Made by a program: the position numbers and the translations under genes. Below the pieces are notes generated by a model. The model searched no databases, had not been told where the DNA came from, and saw nothing but the letters and a program-made list of their open reading frames with translations. Source: Bacteroidaceae bacterium (GTDB lineage: Bacteria > Bacteroidota > Bacteroidia > Bacteroidales > Bacteroidaceae). Taken from it: DNA of 43,639 nt. Below, in pieces: positions 6,839-16,211 of the stretch (position 1 is the stretch's first letter; each line of letters starts with the position of its first letter). Location of the stretch: contig JAKSLI010000023.1 in NCBI GenBank assembly GCA_024401305.1, positions 1-43,639 on the forward strand, in the 5' to 3' direction.

Positions 6839-9800
6839 TTATCTCATCTGTTGTTGTAGAGCAAGAGCCTGCTGTTCAAGTGTCTCTGCCCATTTCTCAT
6901 CGACATCGTGAGCTACATCTGCACACAGACCGATCATATAGACATAGATGGCTGGATTGATGGATGTGTTGGCACCTGCAGGGAGCGACTGATAGTAAGC
7001 GAGATACTGGCTGCAATACTTCAGATAGTCTTCAATGATAGCCTTAGCCTTAGCCTTGTCGCCTGTCTTTGCATAGACTTTAGCAAAAATAATTGCCTGA
7101 TCCTGGAAGTTGCGTGGCACGTTGTAAGCCGGGATTTCTTTCTCGCTGATGTCTGCAATATTGCGTGCTTTCTTCAGTTCACCCTTGGCGAGAAGATGAG
7201 TAGCAAGGTTGGCAAGCATACGACGGTGAGTGTAGCACATGCGCATCACGGTCTCGTCAAGATAGATGCCCTTTGCGCTGAGTCCGCCGAACTTGAAGCG
7301 CTTAGAGACATTGTTGTAAGAGCGCTCTGTGTCGAAATTGCGAAGGTTGGCGCCCGCAGCATCCTCCTCAGCTTCGGACATTGTCGTGTTGAAAGGAGTG
7401 ATACGGTTGGCAAGACCTTCCTGGATGAAGTTGTCGCCGAGGTTCATGAAGTTGTCAGCGCCAACGGTTGTTGCCACATAGAGTGGGCGAGTCCAGTTGT
7501 GGTTTGCAAGCATTTCAAGCATCATGAGGTCGTTCTTGTAGAGAGCACGCTTGCCAGAGAGTGAGATGACCATCTTGTCAGGAATCTCCATTCCCTCAGG
7601 AATCATCATGCCTGACTTCTTCACAGCCTTCTTGTCAACAGTGAGATAGAGCGTGTCTGTTGGGATAACATGATAGTCCTCATTATCGATGTTCTTGACC
7701 CACTTGTCGAGAACGTTGCGAAGTTCGAAAGGCTCTTCGCCCCACTGCTTCTTTGCTTCCTCTGGGTTCTCTCGGTAAATCTGGAGAATCTGCTCCTTGT
7801 ACTGAGGCTCAATCTGCACATAGTCGTTTGTGCCGGAGCAATATTCGTAGCGCTTCCAAGAGATAGGAAGTGACGGAGAGTCGTAGGCAGGACGAACCAT
7901 CTGGTCGATGTACCAGTCGGTAGCGAGGTAAGAAAGGTTGCAGACGCGGACATCTGTGTTCTTGCCTTCCACATCCTGAGTGTACCAGAGAGGGAATGTG
8001 TCGTTGTCACCGTTTGTGAAGATGACAGGGTTAGTGCCTTCCTGGAGTGAGTTGAGGTAGTTCTGTCCGAAGTCACGGCAAGTGTAGCGGCCTGAGCGAT
8101 CGTGGTCATCCCATGTCTGGGAAGCCATCTGCACTGGTACGAGCAGACAAGCAGCACCAGCAATGGCAGAGGCTGCAATAGGGTTAAGCTTCACCTTCTT
8201 CAAGCCTTCGATGATGCCAAGCACACCGAAACCTACCCAGATGGCGTAAGCATAGAACGAACCTGCGTAAGCATAGTCACGTTCGCGAGGCTGCTGCGGA
8301 GTCTGGTTGAGGTAAAGCACGATGGCAAGACCTGTCATGAAGAACAGGAAGCAGACAATCCAGAACTGCTGTATGCCTCGCTTGCCACGGTAAGCCTGGA
8401 AGAAGAGTCCGATGAGACCGAGGAGGAGTGGCAGAGCGTAGAACACGTTGTGACCCTTGTTGTTGGCAAGTTCGTCAGGAAGGTTCTCCAAGCCATCCGA
8501 CCATGGGAGAAGACTGTCGATGAATGGAATACCTGTAATCCAGTTTCCGTGCTCTATTTCTCCATTACCCTGGATGTCGTTCTGGCGACCTGCGAAGTTC
8601 CACATGAAGTAGCGCCAGTACATGAAGTTCACTTGGTATGAGAGGAAGAAGCGGAGGTTCTCAGTGAAAGTTGGTATCTTCACTGTAAGCATCTCGCCGC
8701 AGCGGTCGTAAGGAACCTCGTTGCCCACTACGCCGCCAAGCCAGCTTTCGTAAGCTCCTGCATGAGCGCTGCTGTGCATACGAGGGAAGAGCACGTTCTG
8801 GGCGTAAACATACTTGCGCTTATAGTCAACGATGAAGTATTCGTCCTTCTCGTCCTCCGATTTCTTTTCCTTCTTTGAGTAGATTGGCGCACCCTCCTTG
8901 AAGTCTGGACGGCAAGAGTTGCCTTCCGGAATGTAGTTGATTCCGCTGGTATATTGCTGTCCGTAAAGGAGAGGGCTGTCGCCATACTGGTCACGGCTGA
9001 GGTAGTTGCCAAGAGTGAAGATGTCTTCTGGAGAGTTCTGGTCCATAGGAGTGTTGGCTGCAGAACGGATAACGATAACCGCATAGCTTGAATAGCCAAT
9101 CATTATCATCAAGAGAGAGAGAAGGACTGTGTTCTTTACTCGTGAATTGATGACAGCAGAGATTTTCTTTATACACAACAGACCGAAAATGGCTGCTGTA
9201 AGAAGGATACCCACGATGCCTGCTCCCCAACCGAAACCGATGCAAGGAATACCGAGCATGAGTACGGAAAGGCAGAAAGAAATGTCCTCGCGCAACTTGT
9301 TCTTTTGGTTGTAGCTCTCGTAGATTGCCCAAAGGACAGTGCCGATGAGTGCTGCGATGTAAATGACCTCGCCTGTGTTGAATGGACATCCGAAGACATT
9401 CACGAAGAGAAGCTCAAACCAACCTCCGACCTTCACGATGCCTGGAACAACGCCGTAAAGGATGGCTGCGATGAGAATGAACGAGATGCACAGGGCAATG
9501 ATCGAACCTTTCAGGTCTGCGTTAGGATTTCTCTTGTAGTAATATACAAGGACAATGGCTGGCAGACAGAGAAGGTTGAGCAAGTGAACGCCGATACTGA
9601 GACCTGTGAGATAGAAGATCAGCACAAGCCAACGGTCTGCATGAGGCTCGTCGGCATGGTCTTCCCATTTCAGGATAAGCCAGAACACGACGGCTGTGAA
9701 TGCTGATGAGTAGGCATAAACTTCGCCTTCAACGGCAGAGAACCAGAAGGTGTCGCTGAAAGTGTAAACAAGCGCACCTACCATACCTGCTGCCTCGATT

Positions 9801-10183
9801 GCAATGAGTGTGCCGAGCGGCATGTTTGCCTCACCCATCTTCATCGCCTGCTTGCAGTCCTTGTCGAGAAGGAGCTTGCGGGCGAGGTTGGTAATCGTCC
9901 AGAACAGGAACAGGATACAAGCAGCACTGAGCAGCGCACTCATCGTGTTCACCATTCTTGCCACATCTGACGGATCGCTTGCAAACTGCGAGAAGAGGTT
10001 TGCCGTGAGCATGAAGAACGGTGCGCCAGGTGGGTGACCTACTTCGAGCTTGTAGCCCGTAGAAATAAACTCAGGACAGTCCCAGAAACTGGCTGTCGGT
10101 TCAATGGTGCTGCAATATACGAAGGCTGCGATGAAGAAAGCCACCCAGCCGCAGATATTGTCCACCAGTCGGAATTGTTTCAT
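6839..10183 (-). CDS. DUF2723 / glycosyltransferase family 117 membrane protein
   Basis: A 1114-residue protein with the DUF2723 signature near the N-terminus (STIEPTASFWDCPEFISTGYK, then VGHPPGAPFF). About a dozen hydrophobic segments fill residues 10-700, and a large soluble C-terminal part follows with helical, TPR-like character at the end (KAKAKAIIEDYLKYC). The family is homologous to TMEM260 and is classed as GT117, C-type membrane glycosyltransferases thought to transfer sugars to exported proteins; in Bacteroidetes a role in protein O-glycosylation is plausible but inferred. I chose MKQFRLVDNICGW at 10183; the longer frame to 10243 would run across the promoter-like TAACTTTG at 10241-10248. 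Confidence 0.9.
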   Translation of the reverse strand: MKQFRLVDNICGWVAFFIAAFVYCSTIEPTASFWDCPEFISTGYKLEVGHPPGAPFFMLTANLFSQFASDPSDVARMVNTMSALLSAACILFLFWTITNLARKLLLDKDCKQAMKMGEANMPLGTLIAIEAAGMVGALVYTFSDTFWFSAVEGEVYAYSSAFTAVVFWLILKWEDHADEPHADRWLVLIFYLTGLSIGVHLLNLLCLPAIVLVYYYKRNPNADLKGSIIALCISFILIAAILYGVVPGIVKVGGWFELLFVNVFGCPFNTGEVIYIAALIGTVLWAIYESYNQKNKLREDISFCLSVLMLGIPCIGFGWGAGIVGILLTAAIFGLLCIKKISAVINSRVKNTVLLSLLMIMIGYSSYAVIVIRSAANTPMDQNSPEDIFTLGNYLSRDQYGDSPLLYGQQYTSGINYIPEGNSCRPDFKEGAPIYSKKEKKSEDEKDEYFIVDYKRKYVYAQNVLFPRMHSSAHAGAYESWLGGVVGNEVPYDRCGEMLTVKIPTFTENLRFFLSYQVNFMYWRYFMWNFAGRQNDIQGNGEIEHGNWITGIPFIDSLLPWSDGLENLPDELANNKGHNVFYALPLLLGLIGLFFQAYRGKRGIQQFWIVCFLFFMTGLAIVLYLNQTPQQPRERDYAYAGSFYAYAIWVGFGVLGIIEGLKKVKLNPIAASAIAGAACLLVPVQMASQTWDDHDRSGRYTCRDFGQNYLNSLQEGTNPVIFTNGDNDTFPLWYTQDVEGKNTDVRVCNLSYLATDWYIDQMVRPAYDSPSLPISWKRYEYCSGTNDYVQIEPQYKEQILQIYRENPEEAKKQWGEEPFELRNVLDKWVKNIDNEDYHVIPTDTLYLTVDKKAVKKSGMMIPEGMEIPDKMVISLSGKRALYKNDLMMLEMLANHNWTRPLYVATTVGADNFMNLGDNFIQEGLANRITPFNTTMSEAEEDAAGANLRNFDTERSYNNVSKRFKFGGLSAKGIYLDETVMRMCYTHRRMLANLATHLLAKGELKKARNIADISEKEIPAYNVPRNFQDQAIIFAKVYAKTGDKAKAKAIIEDYLKYCSQYLAYYQSLPAGANTSINPAIYVYMIGLCADVAHDVDEKWAETLEQQALALQQQMR

Positions 10184-10240
10184 ATTTTTGTCTTGTTTTG
10201 TTTCTGAATTCCCACGCGTAACGCGCGGACAAAATGCGTG

Positions 10241-10248
10241 CAAAGTTA
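10241..10248 (-). promoter_or_regulatory. -7 element upstream of the DUF2723 gene
   Basis: TAACTTTG followed by GCAC on the minus strand, about 58 bases before the chosen start. No clear -33 element was found at the usual spacing. Confidence 0.5.
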
Positions 10249-10342
10249 CTAAATAATTGGCTGATAATGATAAACATTAATATTTTTTTAGCTTTTCATT
10301 TCATTTTTAGCATTTTATTATTCTATTTCAAATGAAAATTTG

Positions 10343-10350
10343 TAATTTTG
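10343..10350 (+). promoter_or_regulatory. -7 element of the yceD-rpmF-fabH operon
   Basis: TAATTTTG followed by GCAGC, 56 bases before the yceD start. The -33 box is not obvious. Confidence 0.5.
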
Positions 10351-10405
10351 CAGCCCGAATGTGTGCATGTGCGCTATTCATTATATATATTAAGCAACAT
10401 TGCTG

Positions 10406-10948
10406 ATGTACGATTTATCACAGTTTATACTTGATTTTCAGACAATAAAAGAAAGCGAAGAAACCTTCTCCTTCAAACTCAACGACGAGTATTTCGAGGC
10501 AATAGATGCCACAGAGGTGCGAGGCGGAGAGGTTGAATCCACCGTCAAGGTGAGTCGCAAAAACGGCTGTTTCGAAGTAACTTTCTTGTCGGAAGGTGAA
10601 GTGGTTGTTGATTGTAGCAGATGTCTTGACCCCGTTAGTCTGCCTGTCAGCACAGAAGACAAACTGATCGTGAAGCTCGGCGAAGAGTTCTTGGACGAAG
10701 GAGATGATATCGTCATCATTCCGGAGTTCTCGCAGAAGTTTGATGTAGCTTGGCATATATATGAATTCATCGCGCTCACCATTCCTGTCCAGCATACTCA
10801 TCCAGAAGGCGAATGCAATAAGGAAATGATGCAAAGGCTCTACGGAACAGAAACCTCTGAAACCGATGAAACCTCTGAAACTCCTGAAACCTCCTCGGAC
10901 ATCGACCCAAGATGGGCAAAACTGGGTAATTTACTAAAGAATAATTAA
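10406..10948 (+). CDS. yceD: YceD/DUF177 family protein (large ribosomal RNA accumulation protein)
   Basis: DUF177 proteins are encoded next to rpmF across bacteria and influence 23S rRNA accumulation; the molecular role is not settled. The conserved core is visible: a beta-rich N-terminal half, VVDCSRCLDPV with its CxxC-like pair, and DIDPRWAKLGNLL near the end, typical of the family. I prefer ATG at 10406 (MYDLSQFILDF) over the upstream TTG at 10400. Residues about 148-163 are a run of ETS/ETD/ETP triplets encoded by a 9-base tandem repeat just before the conserved C-terminal motif; the repeat unit recurs in the purF gene. rpmF follows after 22 bases. Confidence 0.9.
   Translation: MYDLSQFILDFQTIKESEETFSFKLNDEYFEAIDATEVRGGEVESTVKVSRKNGCFEVTFLSEGEVVVDCSRCLDPVSLPVSTEDKLIVKLGEEFLDEGDDIVIIPEFSQKFDVAWHIYEFIALTIPVQHTHPEGECNKEMMQRLYGTETSETDETSETPETSSDIDPRWAKLGNLLKNN
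10849..10894 (+). repeat. 9-base tandem repeat in yceD
   Basis: Five units of GAAACCTCT type (GAAACCGAT, GAAACTCCT variants) in frame, read as ET(S/D/P). The same unit is at 33001-33040 in purF. Confidence 0.85.
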
Positions 10949-10970
10949 TAATAAAAACTGAAATACAACT

Positions 10971-11156
10971 ATGGCACATCCTAAAAGACGTCAGTCAAAA
11001 ACACGTACACTCAAGAGAAGAACTCACGACAAGGCAGTAGCTCCAACACTTGCAGTATGCCCTAACTGCGGCGCATACCACATCTACCACACAGTTTGCC
11101 CTACTTGCGGTTACTATCGTGGCAAGATTGCTATCGTAATGGACGCAGCAGAATAA
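10971..11156 (+). CDS. rpmF: 50S ribosomal protein L32
   Basis: A 61-residue protein starting MAHPKRRQSKTRTLKRRTHD, the standard L32 N-terminus, followed by a zinc ribbon with CPNC and CPTC pairs (CPNCGAYHIYHTVCPTCGYY). L32 is a structural protein of the large subunit. The gene is between yceD and fabH, the usual conserved order; plsX, often found here, is absent. Confidence 0.97.
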   Translation: MAHPKRRQSKTRTLKRRTHDKAVAPTLAVCPNCGAYHIYHTVCPTCGYYRGKIAIVMDAAE

Positions 11157-11181
11157 GAGAGTTTTTCCAACACAAAAATGT

Positions 11182-11204
11182 GGGGACTGACTACAATCAG
11201 CCCC
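11182..11204 (+). terminator. Possible attenuating hairpin between rpmF and fabH
   Basis: GGGGACTGA pairs with TCAGCCCC around a 6-base loop, followed by a U-rich stretch (TTCTATTTATTTTATT) running to the fabH start. It may reduce read-through into fabH or be a processing site. Confidence 0.4.
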
Positions 11205-11220
11205 TTCTATTTATTTTATT

Positions 11221-12228
11221 ATGAGCAAAATTAACGCAATAATCACTGGCATTGGAGGCTATGTTCCTGAGTATATCCTTGACAACGAGGAACTCTCACG
11301 AATGGTAGATACCAATGACGAGTGGATTATGACGCGTGTAGGTATCAAAGAGCGCCGAATCCTCAAAGAAGAAGGACTCGGCACATCTTATATGGCACGT
11401 AAGGCTGCCAAGCAACTCCTTCAGAAGACTGGCGTAGATCCAGATTCTATCGACGCGCTTATCGTTACAACCTCTACTGCCGACTACAAGTTCCCCTCAA
11501 CAGCCTCTATCGTAATAGGTAAGCTTGGTCTCAAGAATGCCATGGCTTTCGATTTCTGGGCTGCATGCTGCGGATTCCTCTACACGCTCGATGTGGCTGC
11601 TTCTATGGTAAAGAGCGGTCATTATAAGAAGGTTATCGTTATCGGTGCCGACAAGATGTCGTCTGTTGTTGACTACACAGACCGTGCTACTTGTCCGCTC
11701 TTCGGCGACGGTGCTGCTGCTGTGCTTGTTGAGGGTACAGAAGAAGAGAACATCGGTGTATTGGATCACCACTTCCGCACTGACGGTTCTGGTCTTCCTT
11801 TCCTCCACCTCAAGGCAGGCGGTTCTGTTTGTCCAGCAACACACTTCACTGTTGACCACCGTATGCACTACCTCTATCAGGAAGGTCGTACAGTTTACCG
11901 CTACGCAGTGTCAACTATGAGCGAGGACTGCGCAATCATCGCTGAACGCAACAATCTTGACGAGAACAACATCCGTTATGTCGTTCCTCATCAGGCTAAC
12001 ATGCGAATCATCGAGGCTGTTGCAAAGCGTCTCAAAGTTAGCATGGATCACGTGATGGTGAACATTGAGCACTTCGGTAACACTTCTGCCGCAACCATTC
12101 CGCTTGCACTTTGGGAGCATGAGAAGAGTCTCAAGAAGGGCGACAACCTCATCCTTACTGCATTTGGTGCTGGTTTCGTTCATGGCGCTTCTTACTTGAA
12201 GTGGGCTTACGATGGCGACCAAAAGTAA
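11221..12228 (+). CDS. fabH: 3-oxoacyl-ACP synthase III (KAS III)
   Basis: FabH condenses acetyl-CoA (or branched acyl-CoA) with malonyl-ACP to start type II fatty acid synthesis. The catalytic triad is visible: C116 in AACCGF, H257 in PHQANMRI and N287 in [20 protein letters not shown] and [10 protein letters not shown] are family signatures. The length of 335 is normal. Bacteroidales make much branched and iso-acid lipid, so branched primers are likely substrates, although specificity cannot be read here. A strong terminator follows the stop. Confidence 0.96.
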   Translation: MSKINAIITGIGGYVPEYILDNEELSRMVDTNDEWIMTRVGIKERRILKEEGLGTSYMARKAAKQLLQKTGVDPDSIDALIVTTSTADYKFPSTASIVIGKLGLKNAMAFDFWAACCGFLYTLDVAASMVKSGHYKKVIVIGADKMSSVVDYTDRATCPLFGDGAAAVLVEGTEEENIGVLDHHFRTDGSGLPFLHLKAGGSVCPATHFTVDHRMHYLYQEGRTVYRYAVSTMSEDCAIIAERNNLDENNIRYVVPHQANMRIIEAVAKRLKVSMDHVMVNIEHFGNTSAATIPLALWEHEKSLKKGDNLILTAFGAGFVHGASYLKWAYDGDQK

Positions 12229-12263
12229 AAAGTTACAACGGTAATAGAACCAACAAATAATAG

Positions 12264-12303
12264 TGTCCGGTGAAATAACGCGTGTATTTTACCGGACATT
12301 TTA
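12264..12303 (+). terminator. Terminator of the yceD-rpmF-fabH operon
   Basis: TGTCCGGTGAAATA pairs with TATTTTACCGGACA around a 7-base loop and is followed by TTTTATATTT, a good intrinsic terminator shape. Confidence 0.8.
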
Positions 12304-12355
12304 TATTTGCGATTAAAAACCATACATTTATTTCGTTTTTTTACCGATAAATTAG

Positions 12356-12363
12356 TACTTTTG
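12356..12363 (+). promoter_or_regulatory. -7 element of the glycosyltransferase gene
   Basis: TACTTTTG followed by GCAGC, with an imperfect -33 (TTTCG at 12331-12335). It lies 38 bases before the start codon. Confidence 0.55.
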
Positions 12364-12401
12364 CAGCGTTTGTATTTTAACCAATTTGTATCCTGAATGA
12401 A

Positions 12402-13340
12402 ATGAAATTATCGGTCATAACAATTAACTATAACAATCTAGCCGGATTGCGAAAGACGATAGATAGTGTTTTGACCCAAACTTCCCGCGAGTTTGAGTGG
12501 ATAATAATTGACGGAGGTTCTACCGATGGCAGTCGTGTGTTGCTGGAAAAGAATGCCGAGAAGATTGATTATTGGGTGAGCGAACCGGATAAGGGCATAT
12601 ATAATGCCATGAACAAAGGAATAAATGTTGCCAAAGGTGATTATTTCTTGTTCCTGAATTCTGGGGATTTCTTTGCGTCGCCTGATGTCGTCAGGAACAT
12701 TCTTCCGCATCTATGTGAAACAGATTATGTTATAGCAAATGTTGCGTCTATAGATGCACAAGGAAAAATTGGACAGCCTACAAATTATGTGGGTTTCATC
12801 TCTGGAGATAAAAAATTCTGGTATAATTCTACGGTAAGTCATCAAGGTATGTTCATCAAGGGACAGACCCTAAAAGACAATCCTTACAACGAAAGTCACA
12901 AGATTGTTGCCGATTGGGAGCATGCTTTTATTCAACTTATTGTGAAAAATGGTACTTTCAAGGTTGTTGAAAACTATGTCGTGAATGTCTTGGACGGTGG
13001 TTTCTCCATGGTAAATGCACAAGCCAGGGAAAAAGAAAGAAAAGAAGTGGCGGAATTGTACTTTTCAAGAGAATTCCTAGACAAGATGTTCTTGGAGTCG
13101 TTAATGACTCGAAAGTATAAGAATTATGCTGCTGACATAGCAAGCGTGGCATGTGCCATAGGCATGAATACCAGCTATTCAGACGATAAACTTAGCGAGA
13201 TTCTTGAGCCTTATAGGAGTGTTATTACTAAAAATGGCTCGATACAAGTTCGCTTGTTCAATTGGCTTAATCTTCATAAATGCCGATTCCTTACAAAGAA
13301 AATCGTGGAGTACAAAACAAAAAGCCATATTCCAATGTAA
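12402..13340 (+). CDS. Glycosyltransferase family 2
   Basis: A 312-residue GT-A type transferase. MKLSVITINYNNLAGLRKTI is the nucleotide-sugar binding opening, WIIIDGGSTDGS follows, then PDKGIYNAMNKGI and the FLNSGD acidic motif that replaces the usual DxD for metal-sugar binding. The C-terminal 100 residues are helical and family-variable. Proteins of this type build surface polysaccharide or glycolipid, but donor and acceptor cannot be predicted. It is a lone gene with its own promoter and terminator. Codon use is a little AT-richer than in the flanking housekeeping genes. Confidence 0.9.
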   Translation: MKLSVITINYNNLAGLRKTIDSVLTQTSREFEWIIIDGGSTDGSRVLLEKNAEKIDYWVSEPDKGIYNAMNKGINVAKGDYFLFLNSGDFFASPDVVRNILPHLCETDYVIANVASIDAQGKIGQPTNYVGFISGDKKFWYNSTVSHQGMFIKGQTLKDNPYNESHKIVADWEHAFIQLIVKNGTFKVVENYVVNVLDGGFSMVNAQAREKERKEVAELYFSREFLDKMFLESLMTRKYKNYAADIASVACAIGMNTSYSDDKLSEILEPYRSVITKNGSIQVRLFNWLNLHKCRFLTKKIVEYKTKSHIPM

Positions 13341-13359
13341 TCTTGGAATATGGCTTTTT
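13319..13359. terminator. Bidirectional terminator between glycosyltransferase and dapL
   Basis: AAAGCCATATTCCA pairs perfectly with TGGAATATGGCTTT around a 9-base loop. T-runs occur on both strands, so it can serve the plus-strand glycosyltransferase gene (its stop lies in the loop) and the minus-strand dapL ending at 13378. Confidence 0.85.
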
Positions 13360-13377
13360 AATGTTATTGGATTTACT

Positions 13378-14607
13378 TTACATTAACCATTTTTTAATTC
13401 TGTCGATAGCTTCCTCGCAGTTTTCGCGATTACCGAACGATGTGAGGCGGATGTAGCCTTCGCCGGCAGGACCGAAACCAACACCAGGTGTGCAGACAAC
13501 ATGTGCGCTGTAAAGCATCTGCTCGAAGAAACGCCATGAAGTTTCGCCGTTAGGAGTCTTGACCCAAAGGTAAGGTGCGTGTTCGCCGCCATAGACCTTG
13601 AAGCCGCAACCTACGAGGGCTTCACGCATGATCTTTGCATTCGTCATGTAGTAGTCGATGACTTCCTTCACCTGCTTCTTGCCTTCTGGTGAATAGATGG
13701 CTTCTGCACCACGCTGAGAAATGTAGCTTGTGCCGTTGAACTTTGTGCACTGGCGACGCTCCCAAAGTGGGTTGAGTTGATAACGAGTACCGTCGAGAGC
13801 TGCTACCGTGAGTTCCTTTGGCACTACGGTGTAACCGCAACGAACGCCTGTGAAACCAGCAGTCTTTGAATAGCTGTGGAACTCTATTGCCACCTTCTTT
13901 GCACCGCGAATCTCATAGATTGAATGAGGAATCTTGTCGTCCTGGATATATGATTCGTAAGCAGCATCGTAGAAGATGAGCACATCGTTCTTGATGGCGT
14001 AGTCAACCCACTTTTTCAGTTCTTCCTTGGTGATGACTGTTCCCGTTGGATTGTTTGGGTAGCAGAGATATACGATGTCAACCTTATGGTCAGGAATACT
14101 TGGTACGAAATCGTTCTGCTCGTTGCAAGGAAGGTAAGTGATGTTGCTCCAACGACCGTCCTGATTAATACCTGCACGACCAATCATGATGTTTGAGTCA
14201 ATATATACAGGGTAGATTGGGTCTGCAACGCCCACGCTGTTATCCCAGCGAACGAGTTCCTGGATATTTCCTGTGTCGCTCTTTGCGCCGTCGTTCACAA
14301 AGACTTCAGAAGGGTCAAGCTTTACGCCACGAGGTGCGAAATCGTTCTTGATGATTGCTTCGCGAAGGAAATCGTAACCTTGTTCAGGTCCGTAGCCGCG
14401 GAATGTTTCGGAACTGCCCATCTCATCGACAGCCTTGTGCATCGCTTCGAGCACGGCAGGTGCAAGAGGTTGTGTAACATCGCCTATGCCGAGGCTGATG
14501 ATGTTTGCCTTCGGATTCGTAGCCTTGAATATGTTAACCTTCTTCGCTATGTCGGCAAAGAGATAGTTCTTCGTGAGTTTTAGGAAATGATCGTTTATAA
14601 GTGCCAT
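13378..14607 (-). CDS. dapL: LL-diaminopimelate aminotransferase
   Basis: DapL converts tetrahydrodipicolinate directly to LL-diaminopimelate with glutamate as amino donor, bypassing the succinylase steps of lysine and peptidoglycan precursor synthesis. This class I/II PLP aminotransferase has 409 residues, the family norm. Visible features are NIISLGIGDVTQPL at the N-terminus, SSETFRGYGPEQGYDFLREA, CYPNNPTGT, and the PLP lysine in SYSKTAGFTGVRCG. It is downstream of gltB-gltD, whose product supplies glutamate. dapF, its partner in the pathway and its usual neighbour in Bacteroidetes, is 13 kb away at 26486-27301. Confidence 0.96.
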   Translation of the reverse strand: MALINDHFLKLTKNYLFADIAKKVNIFKATNPKANIISLGIGDVTQPLAPAVLEAMHKAVDEMGSSETFRGYGPEQGYDFLREAIIKNDFAPRGVKLDPSEVFVNDGAKSDTGNIQELVRWDNSVGVADPIYPVYIDSNIMIGRAGINQDGRWSNITYLPCNEQNDFVPSIPDHKVDIVYLCYPNNPTGTVITKEELKKWVDYAIKNDVLIFYDAAYESYIQDDKIPHSIYEIRGAKKVAIEFHSYSKTAGFTGVRCGYTVVPKELTVAALDGTRYQLNPLWERRQCTKFNGTSYISQRGAEAIYSPEGKKQVKEVIDYYMTNAKIMREALVGCGFKVYGGEHAPYLWVKTPNGETSWRFFEQMLYSAHVVCTPGVGFGPAGEGYIRLTSFGNRENCEEAIDRIKKWLM

Positions 14608-14707
14608 ATATTTTGGTTGCCTGTAAGTTTGTAGTCTGTAGTTTGTTTCTTCGCCAAAGTTGTTTTTTCTTCATAACAAAGGCGAAACTTTCTGCAAAAT
14701 TACGAAA

Positions 14708-16042
14708 TTATTTCTTATTATTCAAGAAATTGTCAACTTTTATTGCAGTTGCTCTACCGCTTGCCATTGCGCGGACAACGAGAGAAGCTCCGTTAGCAGC
14801 GTCACCACATACGAAAACGTTGTCGGCATACTGTGGATGTTCTGGCTTGAGGAAGCCCATTGCGAGAAGTACGAGCTCTGCCTTGATAATCTCTGGTTCG
14901 CCAGCTTCCACCATGATTGGACGACCACCTTCTGGGTTTGGTTTCCAGTCGATTGGCTGAACCTTTACGCCTGTAAGCTTACCATCCTTGCCGATGAATT
15001 CAAGTGTGTTGATGTTCCAGCGACGAACGCAACCTTCCTCATGAGAAGTAGTAGTCTTCAAGACGCGTGGATAGTTTGGCCATGGGTTCTGTGGATCTTC
15101 TGGACCTTCCACTGGCTTTGGCATGATTTCTATCTGAGTAACGCTCTTGCAACTCTGACGGTGAGAAGTACCGATACAGTCAGAACCAGTATCACCACCA
15201 CCGATTACGAGTACGTTCTTACCCTTTGCCGTAACACGATCTTCCTTTGAGAATTCCATGCCAGCAAGTACGCGGTTCTGCTGAGAGAGCATTTCAAGAG
15301 CAAGGTGAACGCCCTTGAGTTCGCGTCCTGGAATGTTGAGGTTGCGAGCTGTTGGAGTACCGGTGGAAACGACAACTGCTGCATATTCATTAGCGAGTTC
15401 CTGAACCTTTGCTTCGTCAACATCCTGATTGAACTGGAACTCAATGCCTTCTTCCTTCATCACGTTCAAGCGACGAGTGATTACAGACTTGTTGAGCTTG
15501 AAGTTTGGAATACCATAGCGGAGAAGACCACCAGCATCCTCGTTCTTCTCGAAGACAGTTACACTGTAGCCCATCTTGTTAAGACGGTTTGCTGCAACAA
15601 GTCCGGCAGGACCTGCGCCTACAACAGCTACTTTCTTGCCGTTGCGCTCGTACTGCTGTGGAGTAATCCAACCTTCGCGCCAAGCAGCTTCTGTGATTGA
15701 ACTTTCATTCTCGCGGTTTGTTGTAGCGGCGAAGTCAGTGAGGTTATGCACGCAAGCCTTCTCACAAAGAGCAGGACAGATGCGTCCAGTGAATTCTGGG
15801 AAATCGTTTGTTGAGTTGAGAAGGCGGTAGGCAAGCTCCCATTCGCCTTTGGCAAGAGCTGCGTTCCATTCCGGTGCCTTGTTGCCGAGTGGACAAGCCC
15901 AGTGGCAGAAAGGTACACCGCAGTCCATACAGCGTGATGCCTGTTCTTTACGGTCGTGAGAGTTGAGTGTCTGTTCAACCTCTCCGAAGTCTTGTATTCT
16001 ATCGTGTATTGGTCTGTGACCAGCTTCTTTACGTTCTATCAT
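14708..16042 (-). CDS. gltD: Glutamate synthase (NADPH) small subunit
   Basis: GltD feeds electrons from NADPH through FAD and iron-sulphur centres to GltB. Cluster cysteines are in CMDCGVPFCHWACP and CPALCEKACV; the FAD site is VVGAGPAGLVAANRL and the NADPH site VIGGGDTGSDCIG. I chose MIERKEAGHRPIHDRIQDF at 16042 (444 residues); a longer frame to 16069 would translate repeat DNA as a glycine-rich leader. A GC-rich element fills the 169-base gap to gltB upstream. dapL follows after 100 bases. Confidence 0.96.
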   Translation of the reverse strand: MIERKEAGHRPIHDRIQDFGEVEQTLNSHDRKEQASRCMDCGVPFCHWACPLGNKAPEWNAALAKGEWELAYRLLNSTNDFPEFTGRICPALCEKACVHNLTDFAATTNRENESSITEAAWREGWITPQQYERNGKKVAVVGAGPAGLVAANRLNKMGYSVTVFEKNEDAGGLLRYGIPNFKLNKSVITRRLNVMKEEGIEFQFNQDVDEAKVQELANEYAAVVVSTGTPTARNLNIPGRELKGVHLALEMLSQQNRVLAGMEFSKEDRVTAKGKNVLVIGGGDTGSDCIGTSHRQSCKSVTQIEIMPKPVEGPEDPQNPWPNYPRVLKTTTSHEEGCVRRWNINTLEFIGKDGKLTGVKVQPIDWKPNPEGGRPIMVEAGEPEIIKAELVLLAMGFLKPEHPQYADNVFVCGDAANGASLVVRAMASGRATAIKVDNFLNNKK

Positions 16043-16211
16043 AAAAGCCCCACCCCCGCCCCTCCCCATGATGGGAGGGGAGTGATATGCATTTGAGCGG
16101 ATGGATATATCACATTTTATTTTCTATGATAATCTTTTCTTTAATAATATTAGCCTCACCTTGAAAGGTAATTCTTCCCCTCCCATCATGGGGAGGGGTT
16201 AGGGGTGGGGC
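16043..16211. repeat. GC-rich intergenic element 3 (gltD/gltB gap)
   Basis: Complementary ends (AAGCCCCACCCC and GGGGTGGGGCTT), left hairpin CCCCTCCCCATGATGGGAGG, middle GAGTGATATGC ... ATATATCAC, right hairpin CCCCTCCCATCATGGGGAGG. It spans exactly from the gltB stop to the gltD start, so the paired ends bring stop and start together in the transcript. Confidence 0.85.

Noticed and set aside
8102-8641. Long open frames opposite the DUF2723 gene
   Set aside because: They are complementary-strand shadows of a coherent 1114-residue protein, with no start context or family motifs.
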